From assembly GCF_003865365.1 (NCBI RefSeq), contig NZ_RQVR01000006.1, positions 62,001 to 126,000 on the forward strand: a stretch of 64,000 bases of DNA, written 5' to 3'. The stretch is from Flavobacterium macacae. Its GTDB lineage: Bacteria; Bacteroidota; Bacteroidia; Flavobacteriales; Flavobacteriaceae. The stretch's first letter is position 1; every line of letters begins with the position of its first letter. The position numbers and the translations under genes were made by a program. This document shows, in pieces, positions 17,064 to 25,778 of the stretch. Below the pieces are notes generated by a model. The model searched no databases and had not been told where the DNA came from. It was given only the letters and a program-made list of their open reading frames with translations.

Positions 17064-18824
17064 TTAATCAAACAATTCTAATTTTTTCATCCTCGAATTA
17101 ATAGCACTTTTGGTTCTTCCAAAATGCAATGCCAAATCTTTCGGATTAATGCCTTCCATCCACAAAACGGTCAATTCTTCATCGAGTTCTCTTGTCCAAG
17201 GGCGATACGCATCTTTATTGGTTTCGCGCGATTTTTCAACATAATTCGGAATCGCTTTTGTTTCTGAAATTTCTCTTTTTGGAAAAGCATATTTCTTCGG
17301 GTCTGCCTTTTCAGGAAGTTCCTTAATCAGGTGAATATTTGCCGAAACCGGAAAATTCTTCGGAACTAATTTCTCTGGAATTCGAATCGTATTTTTTGTT
17401 CGTGTAACTGCCACATAAAGCAAATTTATTTCCTCATTCATTCGAGCCACATTGATATCTTCTCCCGAATGTTTCAGTTTTATCAATCGGTCTTCGGTTA
17501 TAAAATCATTTACAATCTGCACGGTGTCATATTCCATTCCTTTGCAACGATGCACCGTCGAAAAAATAATTCGGGCCTTGTGTTTGTCTTCGTTGGCAAC
17601 ATGTTTTTCTTTCAAGGATTTTAAAATACCCGGAATTTTATTGCCATATTCTTTCACGATTTCCACCATCATCGACAATTGAGAATCATCGGTGCTTTCG
17701 ATATATTTCTCCAAATCTTTCATCGTTTTCATCTCCCGAATCAGCTTGTCGCGAATCATATCACGGTTTTTATTCTGCAAATTCAACACGTCATACAACG
17801 ACGCACCTTCCTCTGCATAGGTGTAAGAATTAATATTTCCTTCAAAATAAATTTCATTGATGTTCTTCTTTTCGGTCACATATTCAATCGCTTTCAAAAG
17901 CAATCCGAGATTTGTTCTAGCAATAATCGCCTTGGAATCAAACGCTTTATTGGTTCCATTTCCCGAAATTGAAATCGTATCGGAATTATCAAAATGGGTT
18001 TTATAATCCAAAACGCCCATCGCCAAATCGGCAATATCTTGATTAAACCGAAAACTTGTGGAAAGATGAAAGGTCTTGAATTTTGCTTTTTCTAAAGAAT
18101 TTATCGCGTGTCGCCAACCATAAATCTGTTGGTGTGTATCGCCAACAATCACTTTTGTCGCTTTTTGTTTCAAGAAAACAGCCAACATTGCAGGCGAAGC
18201 ATCTTGGGCCTCATCAAACAAAATATAGTCAAAAGCCAATTTCGGATTTTCTAATTGAAACTTTTTCAGGTAAAAATCGTGTGTGATTTCAATTTCTCCC
18301 TTGTCCATTTTGGCTAAAAAATGACGCGTTTGTAATTCGATTTGGGCATAAAATGATTGGGCAACTTTCTTGGCATTTTCATCAAAAACAATATCCAAAT
18401 AGTTCAATTCTTGTACTTTTCGTTTATCGCTATTGCAAAAATAAGCGACAAATTTCAAGATGTGATTGGCAATTACAAACTCAAAATGTTTTTCTGAATT
18501 TCCTTGTAATTTTAAAAGCTCAACGATTTCATTGGTTTTATAATCTTGATTCCGAACACGATAATTGTAATTAAAAACCACGTGTTTGTATGCCAAAGAA
18601 TGCGCTGTTTCTACAGTCACATTGTCTAAATTATTTTTCGAGAATTTTTCAGAAGCTTCTAATCGAACCGATTTGTTGAACGCCAAATACAAAATTCTGC
18701 TGTTTTTAGGTCGTGCTTTCGCGTATTCCAGAATCGTAGTCGTTTTTCCAGAACCGGCAACGGCGTTTATTTTGATGTCTCCAGAAGAATTGATTATGGC
18801 GATTTGCTCCTTTGTCAGTTTCAT
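17064..18824 (-). CDS. UvrD/Rep-like SF1 DNA helicase with C-terminal Myb-like domain
   Basis: A 586-residue ATP-dependent helicase. Motifs in order: Q-motif LTKEQIAIINS (3-13), Walker A AVAGSGKTTT (21-30), motif II LFDEAQDASPA, motif III VGDTHQQIYGWRHAI, motif IV LSTSFRF, motif V FSTVHRCKGMEYDTVQI and motif VI LLYVAVTRTKNTI. It is shorter than UvrD/PcrA (about 720) and resembles the FBH1-like/F-box helicase-type subgroup. The last 45 residues, RPWTRELDEELTVLW followed by LALHFGRTKSAINSRMKKL, form a SANT/Myb-type helix-turn-helix, an unusual addition. Its neighbours give no clue to a pathway. Confidence 0.9.
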   Translation of the reverse strand: MKLTKEQIAIINSSGDIKINAVAGSGKTTTILEYAKARPKNSRILYLAFNKSVRLEASEKFSKNNLDNVTVETAHSLAYKHVVFNYNYRVRNQDYKTNEIVELLKLQGNSEKHFEFVIANHILKFVAYFCNSDKRKVQELNYLDIVFDENAKKVAQSFYAQIELQTRHFLAKMDKGEIEITHDFYLKKFQLENPKLAFDYILFDEAQDASPAMLAVFLKQKATKVIVGDTHQQIYGWRHAINSLEKAKFKTFHLSTSFRFNQDIADLAMGVLDYKTHFDNSDTISISGNGTNKAFDSKAIIARTNLGLLLKAIEYVTEKKNINEIYFEGNINSYTYAEEGASLYDVLNLQNKNRDMIRDKLIREMKTMKDLEKYIESTDDSQLSMMVEIVKEYGNKIPGILKSLKEKHVANEDKHKARIIFSTVHRCKGMEYDTVQIVNDFITEDRLIKLKHSGEDINVARMNEEINLLYVAVTRTKNTIRIPEKLVPKNFPVSANIHLIKELPEKADPKKYAFPKREISETKAIPNYVEKSRETNKDAYRPWTRELDEELTVLWMEGINPKDLALHFGRTKSAINSRMKKLELFD

Positions 18825-18846
18825 TTGTGTGGCTTTTTCGGGAGCA

Positions 18847-18854
18847 CAAAAATA
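18847..18854 (-). promoter_or_regulatory. -7 promoter element TATTTTTG of the helicase gene
   Basis: Exact TAnnTTTG match on the minus strand, 22 bases before the start codon. Confidence 0.55.
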
Positions 18855-18899
18855 GGTAAAATAATTCCCTGAATTCTGCAGTTCGGGGATTAATGTTTG

Positions 18900-19259
18900 C
18901 TATTTGGAAAATTCGCCAAAGTGCCACAATATCCCTGACGGATCGTGTACAAAACACTCGCTTCCCCAATCATTATGCTGAATCGGAGAGAGCCTTGCAT
19001 CTTCATATTTTGCAGGAAGATTTAATGATGAAAGTTCTTGATAGCATTCTTCCGCATTTTCAACTTCTAAGAATAACATCGTGTTGTCGATCCAATCTTT
19101 GACGTAAGCATCTTGCAAATAGAAAGCAAATTCGTCTTTTTTGAAAACCGACATAGTGTTAGACAGCACGATTTCTTCAAAGCCTAAGTCTCTATAAAAG
19201 TTTCTGGATATTGTGAAGTTTTTTGCTCCAATGAAAGGGCGAAGTGATATTGCTTTCAT
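18900..19259 (-). CDS. VOC superfamily (glyoxalase/bleomycin resistance-like) protein
   Basis: A 119-residue single VOC domain with two beta-alpha-beta-beta-beta modules: LRPFIGAKNFTISRNFYRDLGFEEI and the closing CFVHDPSGILWHFGEF. The DPSG-xxWHF ending is the typical second-module metal-ligand region. Such proteins are metal-dependent dioxygenases, isomerases or drug-binding dimers. The first-module metal ligand is not obvious, so the chemistry is open. A promoter element TATATTTG lies 16 bases upstream, immediately after the secA terminator. Confidence 0.8.
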   Translation of the reverse strand: MKAISLRPFIGAKNFTISRNFYRDLGFEEIVLSNTMSVFKKDEFAFYLQDAYVKDWIDNTMLFLEVENAEECYQELSSLNLPAKYEDARLSPIQHNDWGSECFVHDPSGILWHFGEFSK

Positions 19260-19275
19260 ACTTTTTTGTGTTTAT

Positions 19276-19283
19276 CAAATATA
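19276..19283 (-). promoter_or_regulatory. -7 promoter element TATATTTG of the VOC gene
   Basis: Exact TAnnTTTG match on the minus strand, directly after the T-run of the secA terminator. Confidence 0.6.
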
Positions 19284-19288
19284 AAAAA

Positions 19289-19319
19289 AATCCCCGAAAG
19301 CAATTTGCAATCGGGGATT
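19289..19319 (-). terminator. Intrinsic terminator of secA
   Basis: AATCCCCGA/TCGGGGATT stem followed by an eight-base T-run on the minus strand. Confidence 0.9.
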
Positions 19320-19369
19320 CTAATTTAATTGAAAATCTCAATTCTGAAATCTCAATTATCAATACTTAT

Positions 19370-22300
19370 TTAGTCATTCGCTAAAACATATTCACCAGAA
19401 GCTAAAAGTGCTTCTGCTTTTTTGAATTTCATAGTTTCCGTTTTACCGCTCAAAACGTGCTTCACAGTAACGTTGTCGTTTCTGTTGATTTTTGGCTGGT
19501 CGCGAACAATCGTTTCTGTTACCTGAGGTCTTTGCGTTTGTCCCGCTTCTTGGTTTACCGCTGCCGCTTGATCTGTATTTGGAATTTCGTCTTTTGAAAT
19601 CGTCAATTTTTCTTTTGGACGGACCACTTCTTTTGCTTCTTGAATTGCAGGAGCATTTTGTTGCGGTAAATCTCCTTTGAACAAGAAAGAAATCACTTCT
19701 TTATTCACGTTATCCAACATTTTTCGGAACAATTTGAATGCTTCAAACTTGTAGATAAGCAATGGATCTTTTTGTTCATGGACTGCCAATTGAACCGATT
19801 GTTTCAATTCGTCCATTTTTCGCAAGTGTTTTTTCCAAGCTTCATCAACAATGGCAAGTGTGATGTTTTTTTCAAAATCACCAATCAATTGCGTTCCTTC
19901 AGATTCGTATGCTTTTTTCAAATCAGTAACCACATTCAACGTCTTGATTCCATCCGTAAAAGGAACTACGATTCTTTCAAATTGGTTGTTTTCATTTTCA
20001 TATACATTGCTGATGATTGGGAAAGCTTCTCTGGCGCTTCTTGCTGTTTTTTCTGTGTAGAAATCCAACGCTGCCTTGTATACTTTTCCTGTCAATTCTT
20101 GCGCAGAAAGTTTTGTAAATTCTTCTTGGGTTACCGGAGAAGTAATGGAGAAATAACGGATCAATTCGAATTCAAAGTTTTTGAAATCATTTGTTACTTT
20201 GCTGTCTTCCACAATCAATTCGCACGTGTCATACATCATATTTGCGATGTCTACTTTCAAACGTTCTCCGTGCAAAGCGTGGCGACGGCGTTTGTAAACC
20301 ACTTCACGCTGCGCGTTCATCACGTCATCATATTCTAACAAACGTTTACGAACACCAAAGTTGTTTTCTTCTACTTTCTTTTGGGCACGCTCGATTGATT
20401 TGGTCATCATCGAATGCTGAATCACCTCACCTTCTTTCAGGCCTAATCTGTCCATTACTTTAGCCACTCTTTCAGAACCAAAAAGACGCATTAAATTGTC
20501 TTCAAGCGAAACATAAAATTGAGAGCTACCAACGTCACCTTGACGGCCGGCACGACCTCTCAACTGACGGTCAACACGACGTGAATCGTGACGTTCTGTA
20601 CCGATAATTGCCAAACCTCCCGCAGCTTTGACCTCTGGAGAAAGCTTGATATCCGTTCCACGGCCTGCCATGTTTGTAGCGATTGTTACAACACCTGGTT
20701 TTCCTGCTTCTTCAACGATTTGTGCTTCTTGCTTGTGCATTTTTGCATTCAAAACGTTGTGCGGAATATTTCTCATCTTAAGCATACGGCTCAATAACTC
20801 AGAAATATCTACCGAAGTTGTTCCGATTAAAACCGGTCTTCCTTCTTCAGCCAGTTTCGTTACGTCTTCAATAACTGCATTGAATTTTTCACGCGTACTT
20901 CTGTAGATCAAATCTTCTTTGTCTTTTCTAGCCATTGGTCTGTTTGTTGGAATTTCAACAACATCCAATTTATAGATTTCCCAAAGTTCAGCTGCTTCCG
21001 TAACCGCAGTTCCAGTCATACCGCCTAATTTGCTGTACATTCTGAAATAATTCTGAAGTGTAACTGTTGCAAAAGTTTGGGTAGCCGCTTCGATTTTTAC
21101 GTTTTCTTTGGCTTCAATCGCTTGGTGCAAACCGTCAGAATAACGGCGTCCGTCCATGATACGGCCTGTTTGCTCGTCAACGATCATTACTTTGTTGTCC
21201 ATGATCACATATTCAGTATCTTTTTCAAATAAAGTATATGCTTTTAATAATTGGGTCAGTGTGTGGATACGCTCGCTCTTGATGCTGAAATCTTGGAATA
21301 ATTTTTCTTTTTCTTCCGCTTCGGCATCTTTCTCCAATTTCATTTTTTCGATTCTTGCAATCTCAGTTCCAATGTCTGGAAGAACGAAGAAATCGCTATC
21401 AGTATCGCCAGAAAGGAATTTGATTCCGTTGTCTGTCAGCTCCACTTGATTGTTTTTTTCTTCAATTACAAAATACAAAGCCTCATCGATCTTGTGCATT
21501 TCGCGATTGTTATCCTGCATGTAATGATTTTCAGTTTTTTGAAGCAATTGCTTAACGCCTTCCTCACTTAAAAACTTGATCAATGCTTTATTTTTAGGTA
21601 AACTTCTGTAAGCCCTGTATAATAAAAATCCTGCTTCTTTTGTGTTTCCTTCTTTTAATAGTTTTTTAGATTCTGCTAAGAATCCGTTGGCCATTTGTCT
21701 TTGCAAATTCACCAAGTGGTCCACTTTTGGCTTCAATTCATTAAATTCGTGGCGGTCACCTTGAGGAACCGGCCCAGAAATAATCAATGGCGTTCGGGCG
21801 TCATCGACCAAAACCGAATCGACCTCATCGACAATTGCAAAATTGTGCTTTCTTTGAACCAATTCTTCTGGCGTGTGTGCCATATTATCTCTCAAATAAT
21901 CAAAACCAAATTCGTTATTTGTTCCATAAGTAATGTCAGCATTATACGCTTTTCGTCGTCCTTCGGTATTTGGCTGGTAATTGTCGATACATTCAACAGT
22001 CATTCCGTGGAATTCAAAAATAGGTGCTTTCCAAGTGCTGTCACGTTTTGCCAAGTAGTCATTCACGGTTACAAGGTGCACTCCGTTTCCTGTCAAAGCG
22101 TTCAAGTATAAAGGAAGCGTTGCTACCAACGTTTTACCTTCACCCGTCTGCATCTCAGCAATTTTTCCCTGGTGCAAAACAATTCCGCCGATCAACTGAA
22201 CGTCGTAGTGAATCATGTCCCAAGTAATCTGTTTTCCAGCGGCATTCCAGGTGTTTGCCCAAACAGCATTATCGCCTTGAATCTGGATATACGGTTTTGT

Positions 22301-22726
22301 AGCAGAAAGTTCCAAGTCTTTTGGAGTTGCTTTAACCGAAATTTCTGTATTTTCTTTGAATCTTTTTGCTGTTTCTTTCACCACCGCAAAAGCTTCAGGA
22401 AGAATTTCCATCAATGTTTTTTCAGAAATATCGTAAGCTTCTTTTTCCAAAGCATCGATCCAAGCATAGATGTCTTCTCTTGCATCGATGTCTTGGATTT
22501 TCTCTACTTCCAATTTGTACGAAGCGATTTTAGCATCTTTATCTGCTCTTGCTTCTTTAATTTTTTCTTTGAAGACAATGGTTTTTGCTCTCAGCTCGTC
22601 GTGAGAAAGGGCGGCCAATGTTTCTTCGTATGCTCTAATTTTGGCGATAATCGGCATGATTGACTTTACGTCTTTCTCTGATTTATCTCCAACCAAAGCT
22701 TTTAATATGCTATTGATGAAACTCAT
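19370..22726 (-). CDS. secA: Protein translocase ATPase SecA
   Basis: A 1118-residue motor ATPase that pushes preproteins through SecYEG. Motifs in order: Walker A MQTGEGKTLVA, LVTVNDYLAKRD, YGTNNEFGFDYLRDN, Walker B VDEVDSVLVDDARTPLI, TNMAGRGTDIK and the arginine-finger region RQLRGRAGRQGD, then the helical scaffold and wing. It is about 200 residues longer than the E. coli protein because of Bacteroidota-type insertions, notably between DEVDSVL and the preprotein cross-linking region. The C-terminus (RNDNVTVKHVLSGKTETMKF...) lacks the Cys-rich zinc finger that binds SecB and lipids in other bacteria. Confidence 0.97.
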   Translation of the reverse strand: MSFINSILKALVGDKSEKDVKSIMPIIAKIRAYEETLAALSHDELRAKTIVFKEKIKEARADKDAKIASYKLEVEKIQDIDAREDIYAWIDALEKEAYDISEKTLMEILPEAFAVVKETAKRFKENTEISVKATPKDLELSATKPYIQIQGDNAVWANTWNAAGKQITWDMIHYDVQLIGGIVLHQGKIAEMQTGEGKTLVATLPLYLNALTGNGVHLVTVNDYLAKRDSTWKAPIFEFHGMTVECIDNYQPNTEGRRKAYNADITYGTNNEFGFDYLRDNMAHTPEELVQRKHNFAIVDEVDSVLVDDARTPLIISGPVPQGDRHEFNELKPKVDHLVNLQRQMANGFLAESKKLLKEGNTKEAGFLLYRAYRSLPKNKALIKFLSEEGVKQLLQKTENHYMQDNNREMHKIDEALYFVIEEKNNQVELTDNGIKFLSGDTDSDFFVLPDIGTEIARIEKMKLEKDAEAEEKEKLFQDFSIKSERIHTLTQLLKAYTLFEKDTEYVIMDNKVMIVDEQTGRIMDGRRYSDGLHQAIEAKENVKIEAATQTFATVTLQNYFRMYSKLGGMTGTAVTEAAELWEIYKLDVVEIPTNRPMARKDKEDLIYRSTREKFNAVIEDVTKLAEEGRPVLIGTTSVDISELLSRMLKMRNIPHNVLNAKMHKQEAQIVEEAGKPGVVTIATNMAGRGTDIKLSPEVKAAGGLAIIGTERHDSRRVDRQLRGRAGRQGDVGSSQFYVSLEDNLMRLFGSERVAKVMDRLGLKEGEVIQHSMMTKSIERAQKKVEENNFGVRKRLLEYDDVMNAQREVVYKRRRHALHGERLKVDIANMMYDTCELIVEDSKVTNDFKNFEFELIRYFSITSPVTQEEFTKLSAQELTGKVYKAALDFYTEKTARSAREAFPIISNVYENENNQFERIVVPFTDGIKTLNVVTDLKKAYESEGTQLIGDFEKNITLAIVDEAWKKHLRKMDELKQSVQLAVHEQKDPLLIYKFEAFKLFRKMLDNVNKEVISFLFKGDLPQQNAPAIQEAKEVVRPKEKLTISKDEIPNTDQAAAVNQEAGQTQRPQVTETIVRDQPKINRNDNVTVKHVLSGKTETMKFKKAEALLASGEYVLAND

Positions 22727-22771
22727 GATTGTTATATATTTCTATTTATAATAAGATTGTAAATTTAAACA

Positions 22772-22797
22772 AAAAAAAAGCCTCGCGAGAGACTTTT
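22772..22797 (-). terminator. Intrinsic terminator of the DUF2795 gene
   Basis: AAAAGTCTC/GAGGCTTTT stem with TCGC loop on the minus strand and a long T-run, separating DUF2795 from secA. Confidence 0.8.
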
Positions 22798-22814
22798 CAA
22801 TTTGATATTATCTT

Positions 22815-23036
22815 TTAATATTCATCCTCGTTCCAAAGATAATCTTCGTCAGTTGGATAATCTGGCCAAATTTCTTCCATTGATTCATAGATTTCGCCTT
22901 CATCTTCTATAGATTGAAGATTTTCTACTACTTCTAAGGGCGCTCCAGCTCTAATAGCGTAGTCGATAAGCTCGTCTTTGGTAGCAGGCCACGGCGCATC
23001 ACTTAAATAAGATGCTAATTCTAATGTCCAATACAT
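22815..23036 (-). CDS. DUF2795 domain protein
   Basis: A 73-residue acidic protein: MYWTLELASYLSDAPWPATKDELIDYAIRAGAPLEVVENL followed by an Asp/Glu/Tyr-rich tail ending DEDYLWNEDEY. The first half matches the DUF2795 pattern (helical, W-P-A-T-K-x-E-L-I-x-Y-A), a family widespread in Bacteroidota with no established function. It has its own promoter element and terminator and lies upstream of secA on the same strand, an arrangement I believe is common in Flavobacteria. Confidence 0.8.
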   Translation of the reverse strand: MYWTLELASYLSDAPWPATKDELIDYAIRAGAPLEVVENLQSIEDEGEIYESMEEIWPDYPTDEDYLWNEDEY

Positions 23037-23060
23037 CTGATGTCGATTTTATAATTTATG

Positions 23061-23068
23061 CAAAAATA
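23061..23068 (-). promoter_or_regulatory. -7 promoter element TATTTTTG of the DUF2795 gene
   Basis: Exact TAnnTTTG match on the minus strand, 24 bases before the start codon. Confidence 0.55.
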
Positions 23069-23213
23069 ATTTTTTTACTGAGATAGTCAAGTAAAATTGT
23101 CTTTATTTTAAAAAAAATGTAAGAACGTCTTTTTAGTGATGAGTTATAAATTAGGAATTATGAGGTGAAAGCCTTGTAAACACTGCAATCAATTCGCAAT
23201 TCATAATTTGAAA

Positions 23214-23786
23214 TTATTCCTTCGTTGGAATCCATTTCACTTCGTCAGCCTTCAAGTCGTAGGACAACTTTCGTGCCAGTACAAAAAGGTAGTCAGAAAG
23301 TCGGTTTAAGTACTTAATGACAAAGGCATCAGTGGGTTCTAATTCATTTAAATGTACCGAAAGGCGCTCTGCACGGCGGCAAACGCAGCGTGCAATGTGA
23401 CAATATGACACGGTGGTGTGGCCTCCTGGAAGCACAAAATGAGTCATTTGTGGCAATTCACTTTCCATTTCATCAATTTCATTTTCAAGCAATTGGATGT
23501 CGCCTTCAATGATCTTTGGAATATTTAATCGTGGTTTTCCGTTTTTTAAGATCTCTTTTTGTGGTGGCGTTGCCAAAATGGCGCCAACCGTAAAAAGCCG
23601 GTCTTGAATCTGGATTAAAATTTCTTTGTAACCTGGGTTGATGTCTTGGTCGCGTATTAACCCGATGTGGGAATTTAATTCGTCAACAGTTCCATAACAT
23701 TCTATTCTGATGTGGTGCTTGGGAACGCGGTCCCCTCCAAAAAGTGCTGTGGTTCCTTTGTCGCCTGTTTTTGTGTATACTTTCAT
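23214..23786 (-). CDS. PduO-type cob(I)alamin adenosyltransferase
   Basis: A 190-residue enzyme that adenosylates cob(I)alamin to coenzyme B12. It starts with the canonical MKVYTKTGDKGTTALFGGDRV, followed by CYGTVDELNSHIGLIRD and the ATP/cobalamin-binding FVLPGGHTTVSYCHIARCVCRRAER, ending in LNRLSDYLFVLARKL. The start at 23786 matches the family; a longer frame to 23864 adds 26 unrelated residues. Its product would feed adenosylcobalamin-dependent methylmalonyl-CoA mutase, whose chaperone MeaB is encoded near 6 kb. No riboswitch is visible upstream of this gene. Confidence 0.94.
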   Translation of the reverse strand: MKVYTKTGDKGTTALFGGDRVPKHHIRIECYGTVDELNSHIGLIRDQDINPGYKEILIQIQDRLFTVGAILATPPQKEILKNGKPRLNIPKIIEGDIQLLENEIDEMESELPQMTHFVLPGGHTTVSYCHIARCVCRRAERLSVHLNELEPTDAFVIKYLNRLSDYLFVLARKLSYDLKADEVKWIPTKE

Positions 23787-23884
23787 TTTTTTTAAGTTGC
23801 AGCGTCTTTGGGATGCAAAGTTGCTAAGTTTTTTTATGTCTAGAATCTGGGATTTTGTGGTCAATGTTTATCTTCAAATTTAAA

Positions 23885-24004
23885 AGAAGCCTAAAGTTTG
23901 AAAATAGCCCCGATTGGCGGCAGTAGCTTTTTTTGATTTTTCTTCAAAAAAACTACTGCAGAAAGCGGGAATTTCATTTAAAAGAAGCGTGATGTAGGGC
24001 TTCT
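23885..24004 (+). repeat. Dispersed hairpin repeat, copy B (120 bp, AGAAGCC/GGCTTCT ends)
   Basis: Begins AGAAGCCTAAAGTTTG and ends GGGCTTCT. The core runs 23905-23970: TAGCCCCGATTG, then GCAGTAGCTTTTTTTGA pairing with TTCAAAAAAACTACTGC, then AGAAAGCGGGA. It lies between two same-strand genes (adenosyltransferase and ABC ATPase). Confidence 0.85.
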
Positions 24005-24023
24005 GAAAAAGGAAATCCTATTT

Positions 24024-24725
24024 CTATCTGTGAACGGTTATGTTTTCGTTAATGGTGTCCGTTTCGACCAAGCCGTCTCTCAAACGGATGATCCGGTGGG
24101 CATAAGCGGCGATGTCTTCTTCGTGGGTCACCAAGATCACGGTGTTTCCGTTGGCATGGATTTCATTGAAAAGGTTCATGATTTCTACCGAAGTTTTGCT
24201 GTCCAGATTTCCTGTGGGTTCATCGGCAAGAATGATGGACGGCTTGTTGACCAACGCCCTGGCAACGGCCACACGCTGTCTTTGGCCTCCTGAAAGCTGG
24301 TTGGGTTCGTGGTCCATTCGGTCGCCAAGTCCCACTTGTTTCAGAACTTCTGTTGCTCTGGCTTTTCGGTCTGATTTTGAATATCCGGCATAAATCATGG
24401 GCAGGGCCACATTGTCTAAAGCGGTTGTTCTGGGCAAAAGGTTGAACGTCTGGAAGACAAAACCGATTTCTTTGTTGCGGATTTCGGCCAGATTGTCGTC
24501 TGTCATCTGGCTTACATCGTTTCCGTTTAAGATATATTGTCCCGAAGTGGGCGTGTCTAGACATCCCAAAAGATTCATTAACGTCGATTTTCCAGAACCT
24601 GATGGTCCCATTAATGCAACATATTCTCCTTTATTAATAGTAAGGTCAATTCCTTTTAAAACGTTGATGATTTCGTTTCCGAGGGTGAAGTCCCTTTTTA
24701 TATTGGTAATCTTGATTAATGACAT
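24024..24725 (-). CDS. ABC transporter ATP-binding protein, LolD/MacB type
   Basis: A 233-residue ATPase subunit. Walker [11 protein letters not shown]-loop [11 protein letters not shown], signature [15 protein letters not shown], Walker [15 protein letters not shown] and H-loop ILVTHEEDI are all intact. The FQTFNLLPR and [10 protein letters not shown] wording is that of the LolD/FtsE/MacB group, which works with FtsX-like permeases in lipoprotein release, macrolide export or cell-envelope mechanotransmission. No permease is next to it, so its partner is elsewhere. The start at 24725 ([13 protein letters not shown]) fits the family; an ATG 39 bases upstream is unlikely. Confidence 0.9.
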   Translation of the reverse strand: MSLIKITNIKRDFTLGNEIINVLKGIDLTINKGEYVALMGPSGSGKSTLMNLLGCLDTPTSGQYILNGNDVSQMTDDNLAEIRNKEIGFVFQTFNLLPRTTALDNVALPMIYAGYSKSDRKARATEVLKQVGLGDRMDHEPNQLSGGQRQRVAVARALVNKPSIILADEPTGNLDSKTSVEIMNLFNEIHANGNTVILVTHEEDIAAYAHRIIRLRDGLVETDTINENITVHR

Positions 24726-24905
24726 ATCTTTTATTTGAGGTCTAAAAGTACTAATTTTTTGCAAATTACGGCAATTACTGATTTAAGATAAAATTATGAA
24801 TATTTGGATTAGATATTAAATTATTGCTAAATTATTAAGTTAAATTTCGATGATTCTTTTTTTTAAAGTAATTTTAAATAACAATTTTAATTAAAACCAA
24901 CCATT

Positions 24906-25586
24906 ATGAAAAAGATTAATTTATTTGCAAGTGCGTCAATCATCGCATTAGGATTTGCTTCTTGTAAGCAAGAATCAAAAACGGCTGAAGTAACTTTTGA
25001 CCGTTATGAAAGTTATGTTGACTCAGTAAGCAATGTTTCTGTTGCAGATGCAAAAGCGAATTGGCAGGCTATCGAATCAGATTATAATGCCAGAACAGCA
25101 GAAGCAGAAGCAGAAATTGCCGCTTTAGAAGATAAAACGGCTGCTCAAGAAAGAGTCGACAGATCAAAAGCTAAATATGCAGAATTAAAAGCAAGGCTAG
25201 AAGCGGAATCTATGGCAGCTCAGGCAGACGGAATGGCTCCCGTAACAGGCGATAGAAAACAAGTTTTAAGTGCAGCTTATTTTAAAGCTGGAAAAATCGG
25301 AGAAAAAATGGATTTTTCTTGGGTAAACAAAGATAATATCTTGACGGTTTACAATGATTTTTACAATGAATTTGATAAAAACAAAGATTCTTATTCAAGA
25401 GAAGATTTTGATTATATCAAAGCAATGTATGAAGCATTAGATTCAAGAAAAAACACTGTTGAAAAAGAAGGATTGTCTTCAAAAGACAATGCTAAGATTG
25501 CAGAGTTGAAATTGAAATTTGCTCCAAAATTCAAATGGGAAAGAATGGGTGCTAAAGCTGACGAAAACGCTGAAGCAAAAGAATAA
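24906..25586 (+). CDS. Lipoprotein of unknown function (helical, DUF6565-like)
   Basis: A 226-residue lipoprotein: signal MKKINLFASASIIALGFASC with the lipidated Cys at residue 20. The mature part is mostly helical and charged, e.g. YVDSVSNVSVADAKANWQAIESDYNARTAEAEAEIAALEDK, then a second region FSWVNKDNILTVYNDFYNEFDKNKDSYSREDFDYIKAMYEAL. I think it belongs to the DUF6565 group seen in Flavobacteria, without verification. A clear terminator follows, so it is monocistronic. Confidence 0.75.
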   Translation: MKKINLFASASIIALGFASCKQESKTAEVTFDRYESYVDSVSNVSVADAKANWQAIESDYNARTAEAEAEIAALEDKTAAQERVDRSKAKYAELKARLEAESMAAQADGMAPVTGDRKQVLSAAYFKAGKIGEKMDFSWVNKDNILTVYNDFYNEFDKNKDSYSREDFDYIKAMYEALDSRKNTVEKEGLSSKDNAKIAELKLKFAPKFKWERMGAKADENAEAKE

Positions 25587-25609
25587 TGTATTTCAATATA
25601 TTTTTTTAG

Positions 25610-25642
25610 AAAAAGCTATCCAATTTTGGATAGCTTTTTTTG
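25610..25642 (+). terminator. Intrinsic terminator
   Basis: AAAAAGCTATCC/GGATAGCTTTTTTT stem-loop 24 bases after the lipoprotein stop. Confidence 0.92.
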
Positions 25643-25778
25643 TTTCAAGTGAGCTTATTTCGTAGGTATTTTAAATATTCTATATAAATATGTAATAGTT
25701 TCTTTGTTTTTTAATAACGTTATGTTAACATTAGTGCCGATTACTTAAAGGATTTTTGCATAAAATTTACAAAACAAA

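Noticed and set aside
23214..23864. Adenosyltransferase start at 23864
   Set aside because: The extra 26 residues are unlike any PduO-type protein, and the canonical MKVYTKTGDKGTT start lies at 23786.
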